From Pseudomonadota bacterium (GTDB lineage Bacteria > Pseudomonadota > Gammaproteobacteria > Steroidobacterales > Woeseiaceae), in contig JADFHE010000014.1 of assembly GCA_022567295.1 (NCBI GenBank), forward strand, positions 1 through 64,000: a stretch of 64,000 nucleotides of DNA, written 5' to 3'. The notes beneath the pieces were generated by a model. The model was not told the origin of the DNA and made no database searches. It was given only the letters and a program-made list of their open reading frames with translations. This document shows, one piece after another, positions 34,314 to 43,119 of the stretch. Made by a program: the position numbers and the translations under genes. Position 1 is the stretch's first letter. The number at the start of each line of letters is the position of its first letter.

Positions 34314-34978
34314 TGTCGGAATATTAACGGGTCTGTCACGCCTGCGTCAGCGAAACCTTTGGCGCGCAATTCACAAGCCGGGCAATGGCCGCACGGCGGG
34401 CGCTCGCCGTTGTAACAGGTGTGGGTCATGGCCAGCGCCGGAAGTGCACCAAGTTCTCGCGCGAGTTCTACAGTTTCCTGTTTCGAAAGCTGCATCAGCG
34501 GCGTGTGAATTCGAATATCGGATTCCATTCCCGCGCGCAGTGCGGATTGCAGTGCGGTCATGGTCTCGGCGCGACAATCCGGATAGCCGCTGTAGTCTGT
34601 TTGTGCGACGCCAGTAACGAGGTTGGCGATGCCGCGTTGGTACGCGAAGGCCGCAGCGAACGTCAGGAAGATCAAATTACGTCCCGGAACAAACGTATTG
34701 GGCAGGCCTGTTTCGGCATCAATTTGAGTCTCGACGTCTACACTGGTATCGGTAAGCGCGTTGCCGCCCAGTGCCGCAAACGTGTCGATTGGCAAAACGA
34801 CATTTGGCACGCCAGCGAAAGCAGCGATCTCCTGCGCACAATCCAGTTCGATGCGGTGCCGCTGACCGTAGTCAAACGTAACACTCGAAACACACTCGAT
34901 TCCGAACTTTTTGATTGCCCAGTAAAGGCATGTGGTCGAGTCCTGACCGCCTGACAGCACCACGAGTGCCTGATCCAT
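34310..34978 (-). CDS. queC: 7-cyano-7-deazaguanine synthase QueC
   Basis: MDQALVVLSGGQDSTTCLYWAIKKFG; C-terminal CYNGERPPCGHCPACELRAKGF. M at 34978 preferred over 34999. Confidence 0.95.
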   Translation of the reverse strand: MDQALVVLSGGQDSTTCLYWAIKKFGIECVSSVTFDYGQRHRIELDCAQEIAAFAGVPNVVLPIDTFAALGGNALTDTSVDVETQIDAETGLPNTFVPGRNLIFLTFAAAFAYQRGIANLVTGVAQTDYSGYPDCRAETMTALQSALRAGMESDIRIHTPLMQLSKQETVELARELGALPALAMTHTCYNGERPPCGHCPACELRAKGFADAGVTDPLIFRQ

Positions 34979-36027
34979 CATAGCCTGGAAACCTTCCAAT
35001 GCGCAGGTTCCTGATCGACGACGTATTCAGCCGTGATCTGCTCCGAGACTTGCATTAACTTTTTAGCCATCGGGACATTATAAAGATGGTTATGCCCCCC
35101 GACGATGACCGCGTTGCAATCCTCGAAATACGCACCGCTTGTAGCGTCCAGTGCCGCGCTGGTCGCAACGTAGCAACTGGTCGCCGCGCCTTGTTCGATG
35201 GTCTTGCCAGCGATCGCTGCCACTATTTTTAGTCCGAACCGCATCACGGCATTGAAGTGTCTGTCGATGTCAGTATCAATGATGCCCGGGTGCAGCGAGT
35301 TGCTGGTTATTCGCGTCCCGCGTAACCACTCTGACAACCGTAATGAGAACAGAACATTGGCTAGTTTCGAATGCCCGTAGGCAAGCAAATCGCCATAATT
35401 ACGGCCAAATTCCAGGTCATCAAACAGGATCCCCTGCTCCGGTGCGTCGGTGTATGAGGTGCGGCTGGAAACCACCACTATCCTGCTTCGCCGGGCGGCG
35501 AATAATCGATCCAGTAGGCGATTGACAAGAATGAAGTGACCGAGATGATTGATGACGAAGTGCTTCTCAATGCCATTGATCAATTCGCGGTCATTGCCGC
35601 CCCCAAGATAACCCGCATTGCAGATCAGCATGTCGATCGGAGTATTCAATGAACGGATTGTTTCGGCACAAGCGACAACCGACTCAAAATCGCCCAAGTC
35701 CAGTTGCACCGGGGATGTAACACCAGTGACGCTACGACATGCCTGCCGAGCGCGCTCGAGCGAGCGACTGCTGCCAACGACAGTGGCGCCGCAGCTGGCA
35801 AGTACCCGCATGGTTTCCAAACCGATGCCCGACGTGCAACCCGTTACGACGGCGACCTTGCCGCTCAGATCAATACCGGCAGTAACTTCATCGGCAGTGG
35901 ACTCAGCATCGAAATTGCTGCGCGGAACACCATCGACATCCGTCCTGCTTCTGCTGCAGCCAACAAGCTGGCTGGCGGTCAGTGACGCCCCTGCATAGCC
36001 GAGGAACTGGCGGCGATCAATCTTCAC
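34978..36027 (-). CDS. SDR family oxidoreductase with Tat/lipobox-like N-terminus
   Basis: VKIDRRQFLGYAGASLTASQLVGCSRS then Rossmann VAVVTGCTSGIG, NAGYLGG, YGHSKLAN. GTG start inferred at 36027. Confidence 0.82.
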   Translation of the reverse strand: MKIDRRQFLGYAGASLTASQLVGCSRSRTDVDGVPRSNFDAESTADEVTAGIDLSGKVAVVTGCTSGIGLETMRVLASCGATVVGSSRSLERARQACRSVTGVTSPVQLDLGDFESVVACAETIRSLNTPIDMLICNAGYLGGGNDRELINGIEKHFVINHLGHFILVNRLLDRLFAARRSRIVVVSSRTSYTDAPEQGILFDDLEFGRNYGDLLAYGHSKLANVLFSLRLSEWLRGTRITSNSLHPGIIDTDIDRHFNAVMRFGLKIVAAIAGKTIEQGAATSCYVATSAALDATSGAYFEDCNAVIVGGHNHLYNVPMAKKLMQVSEQITAEYVVDQEPAHWKVSRL

Positions 36028-36328
36028 TGGAACCTGCGAACAGTGCTTCGAGGGCGACCTGCGCCGCAGCGGCATCCGCGTTTCGATCCGGGTTAAAGGC
36101 GTTTTCGCTGGCCACAAACCAATCGCAGAAATTCGGCCGCTCTTTCTCAGTTACATCGTCTGCTCCGTCCTCGCGGCACTGACGAGGGACACTCGCGTCG
36201 AAGTGGACACACATTTTGCATACGTGAATATCAGCGCTGCACTGTGGGCATTGGTCACGCCGCGATAGCGGTAATGAAAACGTGGCGAGTGATCCGTCGC
36301 AGCGGAAACAAGTAATGTTGTGGGACAC
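36017..36328 (-). CDS. Small zinc-ribbon-like conserved protein
   Basis: CxxC...CxxC: MSHNITCFRCDGS...RRDQCPQCSADIHVCKMCVHFD; PNFCDWF. Confidence 0.7.
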   Translation of the reverse strand: MSHNITCFRCDGSLATFSLPLSRRDQCPQCSADIHVCKMCVHFDASVPRQCREDGADDVTEKERPNFCDWFVASENAFNPDRNADAAAAQVALEALFAGSSED

Positions 36329-36554
36329 TCCGGTTGCCCTCAGATGCGCGGGAAACCGGAGTATAGCGCCTTGTCAGTGCGACTGGCGCGGGAGCAACTC
36401 GGTCATAACGGCCTCTTTCAGACTGTGCGGCGGCATCAAAATAGCCATGGAAAAACAGCAATTAGGCCGGTAGTGGTTGGTTTTCGCATGTAATATTCTC
36501 CCCTGTACGGGATCATAATTACCTGATGCCTGTAAGGCTGAAAAGGATTCACGT

Positions 36555-37181
36555 TTGCTGGACACTATTGAAGACATATCGCGGAACCGCAAACTAACTC
36601 CGGCGGTCCTGGCGGCGGCTCTCAGCGCTTGCGCAACCGAGACAGTACTTCTGAACAGCGAGCGTATCGAGCAGCAATTTGGTAGCTATGGCATCAATGT
36701 GCTGGCAAGCGAGGCTGGCCTGCGTCGTTCCAGCCTGTTCAGTGCTGCGGGCCGCGAACGGATTTGCCGAACCTACGCGGTTGTGCGCTTCACCGATCAG
36801 CCCGATACCAGCTACAGCCCGGAGCACGCGAAAGTTCTTGCCGGAAATTCTCTTGGCGAAGTGTTCAAAGCCAATGGCTGGAAAATTCATAAACAAACGC
36901 TGCACATAGGTTCGTTTAAGATCGAAGGGGAACGTCCCGAAATCGGCACACTAATGCGACTCAATGACGGTCGCGTTGTGGCGCTGCATGTTTACCAACT
37001 ACTACTTGCCAGGGGCAATCAGATTTTCGAATACGCGACAATTATTGAGGCCCATCATCCGGATTATCTGGTGGAATCCGATCTACTCGATTTTTATCAC
37101 TACGACAACTCGGAGTCGTTGTCGACCGAGTCCCTGACCGAACTGGTAACCCTTATCTCGTCGCGCGCGCCCGCGTCATGA
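36555..37181 (+). CDS. Conserved hypothetical protein
   Basis: ATETVLLNSERIEQQFGSYGINVLASEAGLRRSSLFS; good coding character. Confidence 0.7.
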   Translation: MLDTIEDISRNRKLTPAVLAAALSACATETVLLNSERIEQQFGSYGINVLASEAGLRRSSLFSAAGRERICRTYAVVRFTDQPDTSYSPEHAKVLAGNSLGEVFKANGWKIHKQTLHIGSFKIEGERPEIGTLMRLNDGRVVALHVYQLLLARGNQIFEYATIIEAHHPDYLVESDLLDFYHYDNSESLSTESLTELVTLISSRAPAS

Positions 37182-37251
37182 TTGTCGTATTGAAGCAATG
37201 TGACTAAACTCCGATTACGCATTAGGGCGATACATGAATGAGGTATGAGCT

Positions 37252-37710
37252 ATGAAACCCAACGAAGTACTCAAGGTGGTTCTGACAGGCGTAATGTGTT
37301 TGAGTTTTGCATCTGCTTTGGCGCAGGAGGCCCCGGATGATCCGGCCGACGTATGGTCCGTCATTGAAGATGAATGGAACGCGGATGAGAAAGGTGACAA
37401 GAAGTGGCCGGACCGTCTGCTGTCCGACGATTTTACCGGGTGGGGAAAGAATTCGCCGGCGCCTCGCGACAAGTCATCCACCAAGATGTGGGACCGATTC
37501 AACGATCAGACCGGCAAAGCGCTTGCTCACGAGTTGTATCCTCTTTCAATTATTGTGCACGATGACGTCGCAGTTGCGCATTACCTTTATAGCAATGCTT
37601 TCCAGTCGAAAGACGGCGAAATCGAGATGAGTAATGGCCGCTACACGGACGTCCTCGTCAGAACCGATGACGGCTGGAAATTTCTTGCCTGGCATGGCGG
37701 TGACGACTAG
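37252..37710 (+). CDS. Secreted SnoaL/NTF2-like protein
   Basis: Signal peptide then VWSVIEDEWNADEKGDKKWPDRLLSDDFTGWG...YTDVLVRTDDGWKFLAWHGG. Confidence 0.72.
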   Translation: MKPNEVLKVVLTGVMCLSFASALAQEAPDDPADVWSVIEDEWNADEKGDKKWPDRLLSDDFTGWGKNSPAPRDKSSTKMWDRFNDQTGKALAHELYPLSIIVHDDVAVAHYLYSNAFQSKDGEIEMSNGRYTDVLVRTDDGWKFLAWHGGDD

Positions 37711-37797
37711 GCACGAAATCGATATTTTCACGTTGTTAAGGGCTTGTTCAGCTACGTCGCTGTAGAATTGGCGCCAATGTAGACAAGTCCGTAACCT

Positions 37798-39348
37798 TTG
37801 GGCCCGGGAGGCCGCATGAAAGCTCGATTAACGACAGTAATTCTGATGCTGATATCCGCCGTAACTCTGGCGCAGGTACCCGTGGACGACGATGGCAATG
37901 TCGTTGGCAATAACGCGGCGCAATCGGACATAATGAAAATCGGTGAAGCCGGCATTCCACTCCTGTCCCATACCGAATTGCAGGAACTAGTGGGGCCGAT
38001 TGCGTTGTATCCTGACGATCTGCTGGCCATCGTGCTGCCCGCTTCCGCCTATCCGTTACAAATCGTTGAGGCAGCCCGTTTCCTCGAAGCGCTTAAGAAC
38101 GACTCGACGCTAAAGCCAGATCCCGACTGGGATGACTCGGTAGTCGCGCTGACCAATTATCCGGAAGTTATCGAACTCCTCAACGAAGATCTCGACTGGA
38201 CATTGCGCCTGGGTGAAGCCGTGGTCGCGCAGCAGTCTGACGTGATCGCTGCCGTAGAGTCTTTTCGCGACCGGGCGTATGCAGCCGGTAACCTGAAGAG
38301 TGATGCCTACCAAACAGTGTCACGCGACGAAGGCGTGATCTACATATCGCCTACTGCCGAAGACGTTATCTATGTGCCGTATTATGAGCCGGCACGCGTC
38401 GTCTATTATCAGCCACGGCCGGTCTATTATTACTATCCGAGAGCCTACCCGCTTTACTACTATCCCTACTCGGCGGGCCATTACTTCGAGCACGGATTCT
38501 TCTGGGGTGTGACGACCGCATTTACCATCGGCTGGCACTCAGACAGTCTCCACGTCTACCATCACAGCTATCTTGGACACCCATACTATGGCCACTCGTA
38601 CTGGGACCATCATTGGTATCGTCGTCCGTCTATCAGCGTTTACGACACGCATTACGGTGTTTACGACACGCATTACGCGACCAGCACGAATGTAACGGTA
38701 AACATCCGCCATTCTACTGGCGACCGATGGCACCCCAGCAACACTCGCCGCGCGTACGTGCGACGCGAAGGCTATTCGCGAACAGACACGCAATCGGCAA
38801 ACCGCACCCAGGTAAGAACCGGGCAATATGAACCGATTACGTTCCGCGAAAGAGATGCACGAGTCACGCCACGCAGTCAGGATCATAGTGGTCAGGTTGC
38901 ACGTACGCGTTCCGCAGACCGAGGGGATCGTCGCGATCAAAGCGAGATTCGATTTCGGGATAGACCGCAACAGCAAGCAGCCGGCCGATCTGTCGATACG
39001 CATCGACAACAGCCGCGTGACCGAGCACAGGTTACACATCGCCAGCAACCCGTTGTCCGTTCTCGTGACACTCATCGGCAGGAACCGGTTCGCCAGTCCC
39101 ACGAACGTGCAGTCGTCCGGAACGAACGTGCAGTCGTCCGGAATGAACACGCAGTCGTTCGGACCCAACGCGCACCCGCTCCGCAGCAGCACCGGCAAGC
39201 GCAAACCCGTCAGCATCAGCAACCGTCTGCAAGGTCGCAGTCGTCAGGGTCGCACGAATCGAGAAGCCAGGCGAGCGGACGCAGCGCCGAGAGGTCTCAA
39301 AGCCACTCCAGCGACAATCATGGCCGGTCCCGGGACCGACGGCATTAG
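37798..39348 (+). CDS. DUF3300 family exported protein with repetitive R/H/Q-rich C-terminus
   Basis: LVGPIALYPDDLLAIVLPASAYPLQIVEAARFLE...; VIYVPYYEPARVVYYQPRPVYYYYPRAYPLYYYPY; low-complexity tail. Start may be the internal M at 37816. Confidence 0.85.
   Translation: MGPGGRMKARLTTVILMLISAVTLAQVPVDDDGNVVGNNAAQSDIMKIGEAGIPLLSHTELQELVGPIALYPDDLLAIVLPASAYPLQIVEAARFLEALKNDSTLKPDPDWDDSVVALTNYPEVIELLNEDLDWTLRLGEAVVAQQSDVIAAVESFRDRAYAAGNLKSDAYQTVSRDEGVIYISPTAEDVIYVPYYEPARVVYYQPRPVYYYYPRAYPLYYYPYSAGHYFEHGFFWGVTTAFTIGWHSDSLHVYHHSYLGHPYYGHSYWDHHWYRRPSISVYDTHYGVYDTHYATSTNVTVNIRHSTGDRWHPSNTRRAYVRREGYSRTDTQSANRTQVRTGQYEPITFRERDARVTPRSQDHSGQVARTRSADRGDRRDQSEIRFRDRPQQQAAGRSVDTHRQQPRDRAQVTHRQQPVVRSRDTHRQEPVRQSHERAVVRNERAVVRNEHAVVRTQRAPAPQQHRQAQTRQHQQPSARSQSSGSHESRSQASGRSAERSQSHSSDNHGRSRDRRH
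38638..38677 (+). repeat. Two 21-bp-spaced copies of GTTTACGACACGCATTACG (encodes YDTHYGVYDTHYAT)
   Basis: Direct read of sequence. Confidence 0.85.
39102..39164 (+). repeat. Three 21-bp tandem repeats (CGAACGTGCAGTCGTCCGGAA) encoding ERAVVRN units
   Basis: Units 1 and 2 identical; unit 3 diverged (TGAACACGCAGTCGTTCGGAC). Confidence 0.85.
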
Positions 39349-39351
39349 GAC

Positions 39352-39477
39352 TTAATCCTGATCGGCCGAATCGCCCTCGCCTGACGCTTCCTTGGTGAGT
39401 TCCCAAGCGACAAAGGCAACGCAGACAGCGGAAAAAACGCCGAGGCCAACCAAGATAAACGGCAGGTATGTACTCAT
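39352..39477 (-). CDS. 41-aa single-TM small protein
   Basis: Translated: MSTYLPFILVGLGVFSAVCVAFVAWELTKEASGEGDSADQD*. Not in ORF track. Confidence 0.45.
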   Translation of the reverse strand: MSTYLPFILVGLGVFSAVCVAFVAWELTKEASGEGDSADQD

Positions 39478-39726
39478 TGGGCCATGCTAGCACCCGCGTT
39501 ACCTGTCTGCGTCTAATCAACTCAACGCAGTGCACTTTCGAAACGCCAGACCAATTCCTGAATCCGGAATTCTCGCGGCGAACGTTTGCAGGGGTGTGCG
39601 CGGAGAGGTGCTGATCGATACCGGCCAGTCGCTAGACGTCAATTCTGCCCATGGCAATCAGCAACGATGCAGTCGCCTATTGAGAACAGGCCGAATGGCA
39701 CTCAAGAGGCAATATTGAAGCTAAGC

Positions 39727-39763
39727 GCGTTACAAATCCTTTATATTTGAGTTACAATGTAAC
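39727..39763. promoter_or_regulatory. GTTAC-type inverted repeat operator candidate (GCGTTACAA ... GTTACAATGTAAC)
   Basis: Palindrome GTTACAATGTAAC immediately before the RHH gene ATG at 39766, with a further GCGTTACA half-site upstream. Confidence 0.6.
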
Positions 39764-39765
39764 GC

Positions 39766-39960
39766 ATGGCGAAGACCAAAATATCGACCCTCAATCTGCG
39801 CATCGAGCCTGGTATCAAAGAAGCCGTGCGGGAAGCCGCTGCGCGGGAGCACCGCAGCGTCGCCAATATGATTGAAATGCTAATCCGCAGGCACTGTGAT
39901 CAAAGCGGTATCACGATTCCGGAACAAAACGACTTTTTCCCGGGGACCCCTAATGGATGA
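39766..39960 (+). CDS. Ribbon-helix-helix (Arc-type) DNA-binding protein
   Basis: KISTLNLRIEPGIKEAVREAAAREHRSVANMIEMLIRRHCDQSG. Confidence 0.8.
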   Translation: MAKTKISTLNLRIEPGIKEAVREAAAREHRSVANMIEMLIRRHCDQSGITIPEQNDFFPGTPNG

Positions 39961-40207
39961 ACGTATGTTGAAAGCGATGGTTGCGGCCGGCGCTATCAAG
40001 AACATCAACATCATTGCGAATGGTGCAAGATTTCATATCGAGGCGAGAACGCCCAATGGCCCGGTTACAGCGGAAACCCGCAAGGGCAAAATACGAACGT
40101 GGGTCACTCTGGATGCTGCTGCTCGCTGGGTGCGCGGCCTCGGCATCGGAGCGGCGCACATCAATCTGACCCACTGGCAGCCGAGCCAGCGCGAACTGTC
40201 GGTCTAG
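39953..40207 (+). CDS. ParC-like partner protein coupled to RHH gene
   Basis: MDERMLKAMVAAGAIKNINIIANGARFHIEARTPNGPVTAETRKGKIRTWVTLDAAARWVRGLGIGAAHINLTHWQPSQREL; start overlaps RHH stop. Family resemblance from memory. Confidence 0.65.
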   Translation: MDERMLKAMVAAGAIKNINIIANGARFHIEARTPNGPVTAETRKGKIRTWVTLDAAARWVRGLGIGAAHINLTHWQPSQRELSV

Positions 40208-40569
40208 GACCTGGCGGCCCCGCCCTGCTGTTGTTCGTTGCTACCCGAAGGCCATGGGCCGCCCAGCGGAAATGGCTTCACATCGCTGTTGTATGTCAGG
40301 TAGCGAATAATTTCGTATATGTACGTCGCCACGCTCTGGCCCACTTGTTGCACCTGGCTGTTTTTTTCGCCCGTAAACAGAACCCAGAAAAAACCGAGCA
40401 CAACAATGACGGTTCCCGCCAGACTCGCAACACTGACAAGCACACAGCTGATCAGCATGAAGAGGCAACGCATCCAGGTAGTTCCGGACTTTAGATTTTC
40501 CTCAAGCGGGTTGCCAGTCTTGTTGTCATCGACAAATGCATGATCCGCTGGCGGGTTGTCGTCACTCAT
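40204..40569 (-). CDS. DUF4389-like small membrane protein
   Basis: WMRCLFMLISCVLVSVASLAGTVIVVLGFFWVLFTGEKNSQVQQVGQSVATYIYEIIRYLTYNSDVKPFPLG; M at 40569 preferred. Confidence 0.72.
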   Translation of the reverse strand: MSDDNPPADHAFVDDNKTGNPLEENLKSGTTWMRCLFMLISCVLVSVASLAGTVIVVLGFFWVLFTGEKNSQVQQVGQSVATYIYEIIRYLTYNSDVKPFPLGGPWPSGSNEQQQGGAARS

Positions 40570-40640
40570 CGCATTCTCCTTTACGATCCTCAACATATTG
40601 TTACAAGCTTCGACCGTCCGAACCAGCGAAATATCCCCGC

Positions 40641-40940
40641 ATGACAAACAGAATCCCATGTGCCGTAACCACAGCCTTGGTTTTGATCGCTTGCAACCAG
40701 TCGGTAGACATTGATACCGCCGCCGATGCCAGTCGAATCGCGCAGGCCAGCATACTCGTCGACACCCATATCGACGTGTCGTATCGTCTCGAAGACGTTG
40801 CTGCCTACCCGAATCTGATCAACGGTTTGCTGGAACGCGGCTACAGCGAGGAGGATGTTCAGAAAATTCTCGGCAAGAACTTGCTGCGCGTCTGGATAGC
40901 TGTAGAGGACTACGCGGCGACAACATCCAGCAGTACATAG
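40641..40940 (+). pseudogene. Internally deleted membrane dipeptidase (peptidase M19) remnant
   Basis: Lipoprotein signal (ALVLIACNQS), N-terminal ILVDTHIDVSYRLEDV fused directly to C-terminal AYPNLINGLLERGYSEEDVQKILGKNLLRVW; the metal-binding middle is absent. Confidence 0.75.
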
Positions 40941-41143
40941 CGCAGCAAAACTTCGTAGCTGCTCTTGTCTAGCCTCATGCCGACGGGCAATTCCAGCGTG
41001 TGGATGGGCTTTTCATCAGCGCCACGTATTTCCAGAAAGTGCTTCTTGCCGTCCCTGTAAACCGTGTACTTCACATCGCGGTGCTCGTCACGTTTCATCA
41101 GCACCTGGGCATCGGTCCAATCGAGGATCGTCGCTCTGGCCAT
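40910..41143 (-). CDS. Hypothetical 77-aa protein
   Basis: MARATILDWTDAQVLMKRDEHRDVKYTVYRDGKKHFLEIRGADEKPIHTLELPVG; start refined to 41143. Confidence 0.55.
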   Translation of the reverse strand: MARATILDWTDAQVLMKRDEHRDVKYTVYRDGKKHFLEIRGADEKPIHTLELPVGMRLDKSSYEVLLRYVLLDVVAA

Positions 41144-41251
41144 GTTGCTCTCCCTGTAATTCCTAACTTGCCGACAGTGTTGCAAGCGCTGTGCCAAAAC
41201 ATTGATTTTTAGAATAGATTTATAATTCAAAGAGTTAAATGACTTTCTTCA

Positions 41252-41296
41252 TGTCGATTCGACAGTTGGATCAACAACAATTGTCAGTATCTGACA
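41252..41296. promoter_or_regulatory. Two adjacent palindromes TGTCGA-t-TCGACA and TGTCAG-tat-CTGACA
   Basis: Direct read at 41252-41264 and 41282-41296, upstream of the 41143 start. Confidence 0.35.
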
Positions 41297-41342
41297 GCCA
41301 GTTCAGCGGCTTTGCGACACACGCTTTACATAAGGCCTGGCG

Positions 41343-43116
41343 CTACATCGGCCAGAAAGTAATTATCGCCGGGATGGACACGACGATGATCAGTATTTCC
41401 AAAGGCAGCCCCATGCGCCAATAGTCCCCGAATCGATAACCGCCCGGACCCATGATCAGCGTGTTGTTCTTGTGCCCGATGGGCGTCAGGAAAGCGCAGG
41501 ATGCGGCAACAGCAACTCCCATCAGGAACGGGTCAGGATTAACATTCAGCCGCGACGCGATCTCGAGTGCAATCGGCGCCGCGATGACGGCCGTCGCCGT
41601 ATTGTTCATGACGTCGGATAAAGTCATCGTAACGATCACCAGCAAAGTCAGAACAACCACCGGAGAAAAGCCAGCGGATAAATCGACAATGCCGCCAGCA
41701 ATGAGTGCCGTACCACCGGTTGCTTGCAGTGCCCCGCCGATCGGAATCATGGAACCCAGCAAGACAATCACCGGCCACTCGATGGACGTGTAGACATCCC
41801 GAATCGGCACAATGTTGAACAATACGTAAAGTGCTGTTGCGCACCCAAGCGCGACAGGCAGGTAAACAACACCAGAGCTTGCGACGACAATTGCCGCGCC
41901 GAATATACCGACGGCCCACCAGGCTTTGTCACGCTGAATTACGCGCTGTCCTCTGTCCGCCAGCGGTAGCAATCCCAGGCGGCCCGTAATGTCGATCAGG
42001 CGCTCATCCGCTCCGAGCAACAGAAGAACGTCACCAGGCGCAAGCAAAAGCTTCCTTACATTTTCACGGAAGCCTCGTGCCCTGGCGAGAAACGCCAACA
42101 AGCGCAACGCGGTAGCGATATAAGAGCCGCAGCGACATTGCCGATCTGCCGGCGAGACGAGAGGATTCCTGCACCACGACCTCGGTAAGAATCAGGTCGT
42201 CATTGCCGAGTTGCTGCTCCCCTCTGCCAACGTATTCGAGGTTCAAATTGCCCAACGCCTCTTCAAGGCTGTCGGGACTGGCCTCGATAACCAGCACATC
42301 ACCCGCTTTGATTTCGATGGCTCGTGCGAGCCCGGGCAATCGTTTCCCGCGGCGTGCGAGTCCGACAATTTCGACGTCGCTGCGCGCCGCGAGCTCATCG
42401 AGGTCGCGAACCTGCTTGCCGATTACCGCGGAATCTTCCGGCACTCTTACTTCGACGATGTAATCTGCCAGCTCGAACAGCTCTCTCCCGGCATCCGCTG
42501 ACTTCCGGTCAGTGGGCAATAACCGCCAGCCGATGAGAGCGACATAGGCTACGCCTACTACGGCACATGCCAGGCCAACGGGTGCAAAATCGAACATGCG
42601 ATACGGTTCGCCTAAAGCATCACCGCGAAACTCGGCGATGACAATATTGGGCGGGGTGCCAATCAACGTGATCATGCCGCCCAGGATGGATGCGAAAGAC
42701 AACGGCATCAGCGAGAGCGACGGACTGCGCCCGGCCTTCTTCGCCGCCTGCATATCGACCGGCATCAACAAGGCGAGGGCCGCGACATTGTTCATGATCG
42801 CGGACAGCGACGCCGCGAGCCCGGACATTATCGTGATGTGTGTAGAGAGTCTTCTCGACGCGTCAACGAGATAGCGAGCGACAAGTTCTATTGCCCCGGA
42901 GTTGGACAGACCCCGGCTAATAATTAGAACCAGCGCGATGATCACGGTCGCAGGGTGGCCGAACCCTGAGAACGCCTGCTCGCTGGGAACGACGCCCGTC
43001 AGCAGAGCGATGAGAAGTGCTACAAATGCAACCAGATCGTAACGCCAACGGCCCCAGATCAAGAAGACAAATACGAAAAACAGCAGTCCGAATACTGTAA
43101 CTTGATCTGCTGTCAC
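41343..43116 (-). pseudogene. SLC13/DASS-type transporter with TrkA-C domains, disrupted by a frameshift near 42070-42080
   Basis: N-terminal ORF 42064..43116 and C-terminal ORF 41343..42107 are the two halves of one protein: ...GVSRQGTRLP* vs ...GFRENVRKLLLAPGDVLLLLGADE. Confidence 0.82.
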
Positions 43117-43119
43117 TCC

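Noticed and set aside
38539-39535. Long overlapping ORFs (minus 38539..39222 and 39032..39535, plus 38828..39355) in the DUF3300 tail
   Set aside because: Produced by the compositionally biased repetitive coding region; the + frame 37798..39348 alone shows family similarity.
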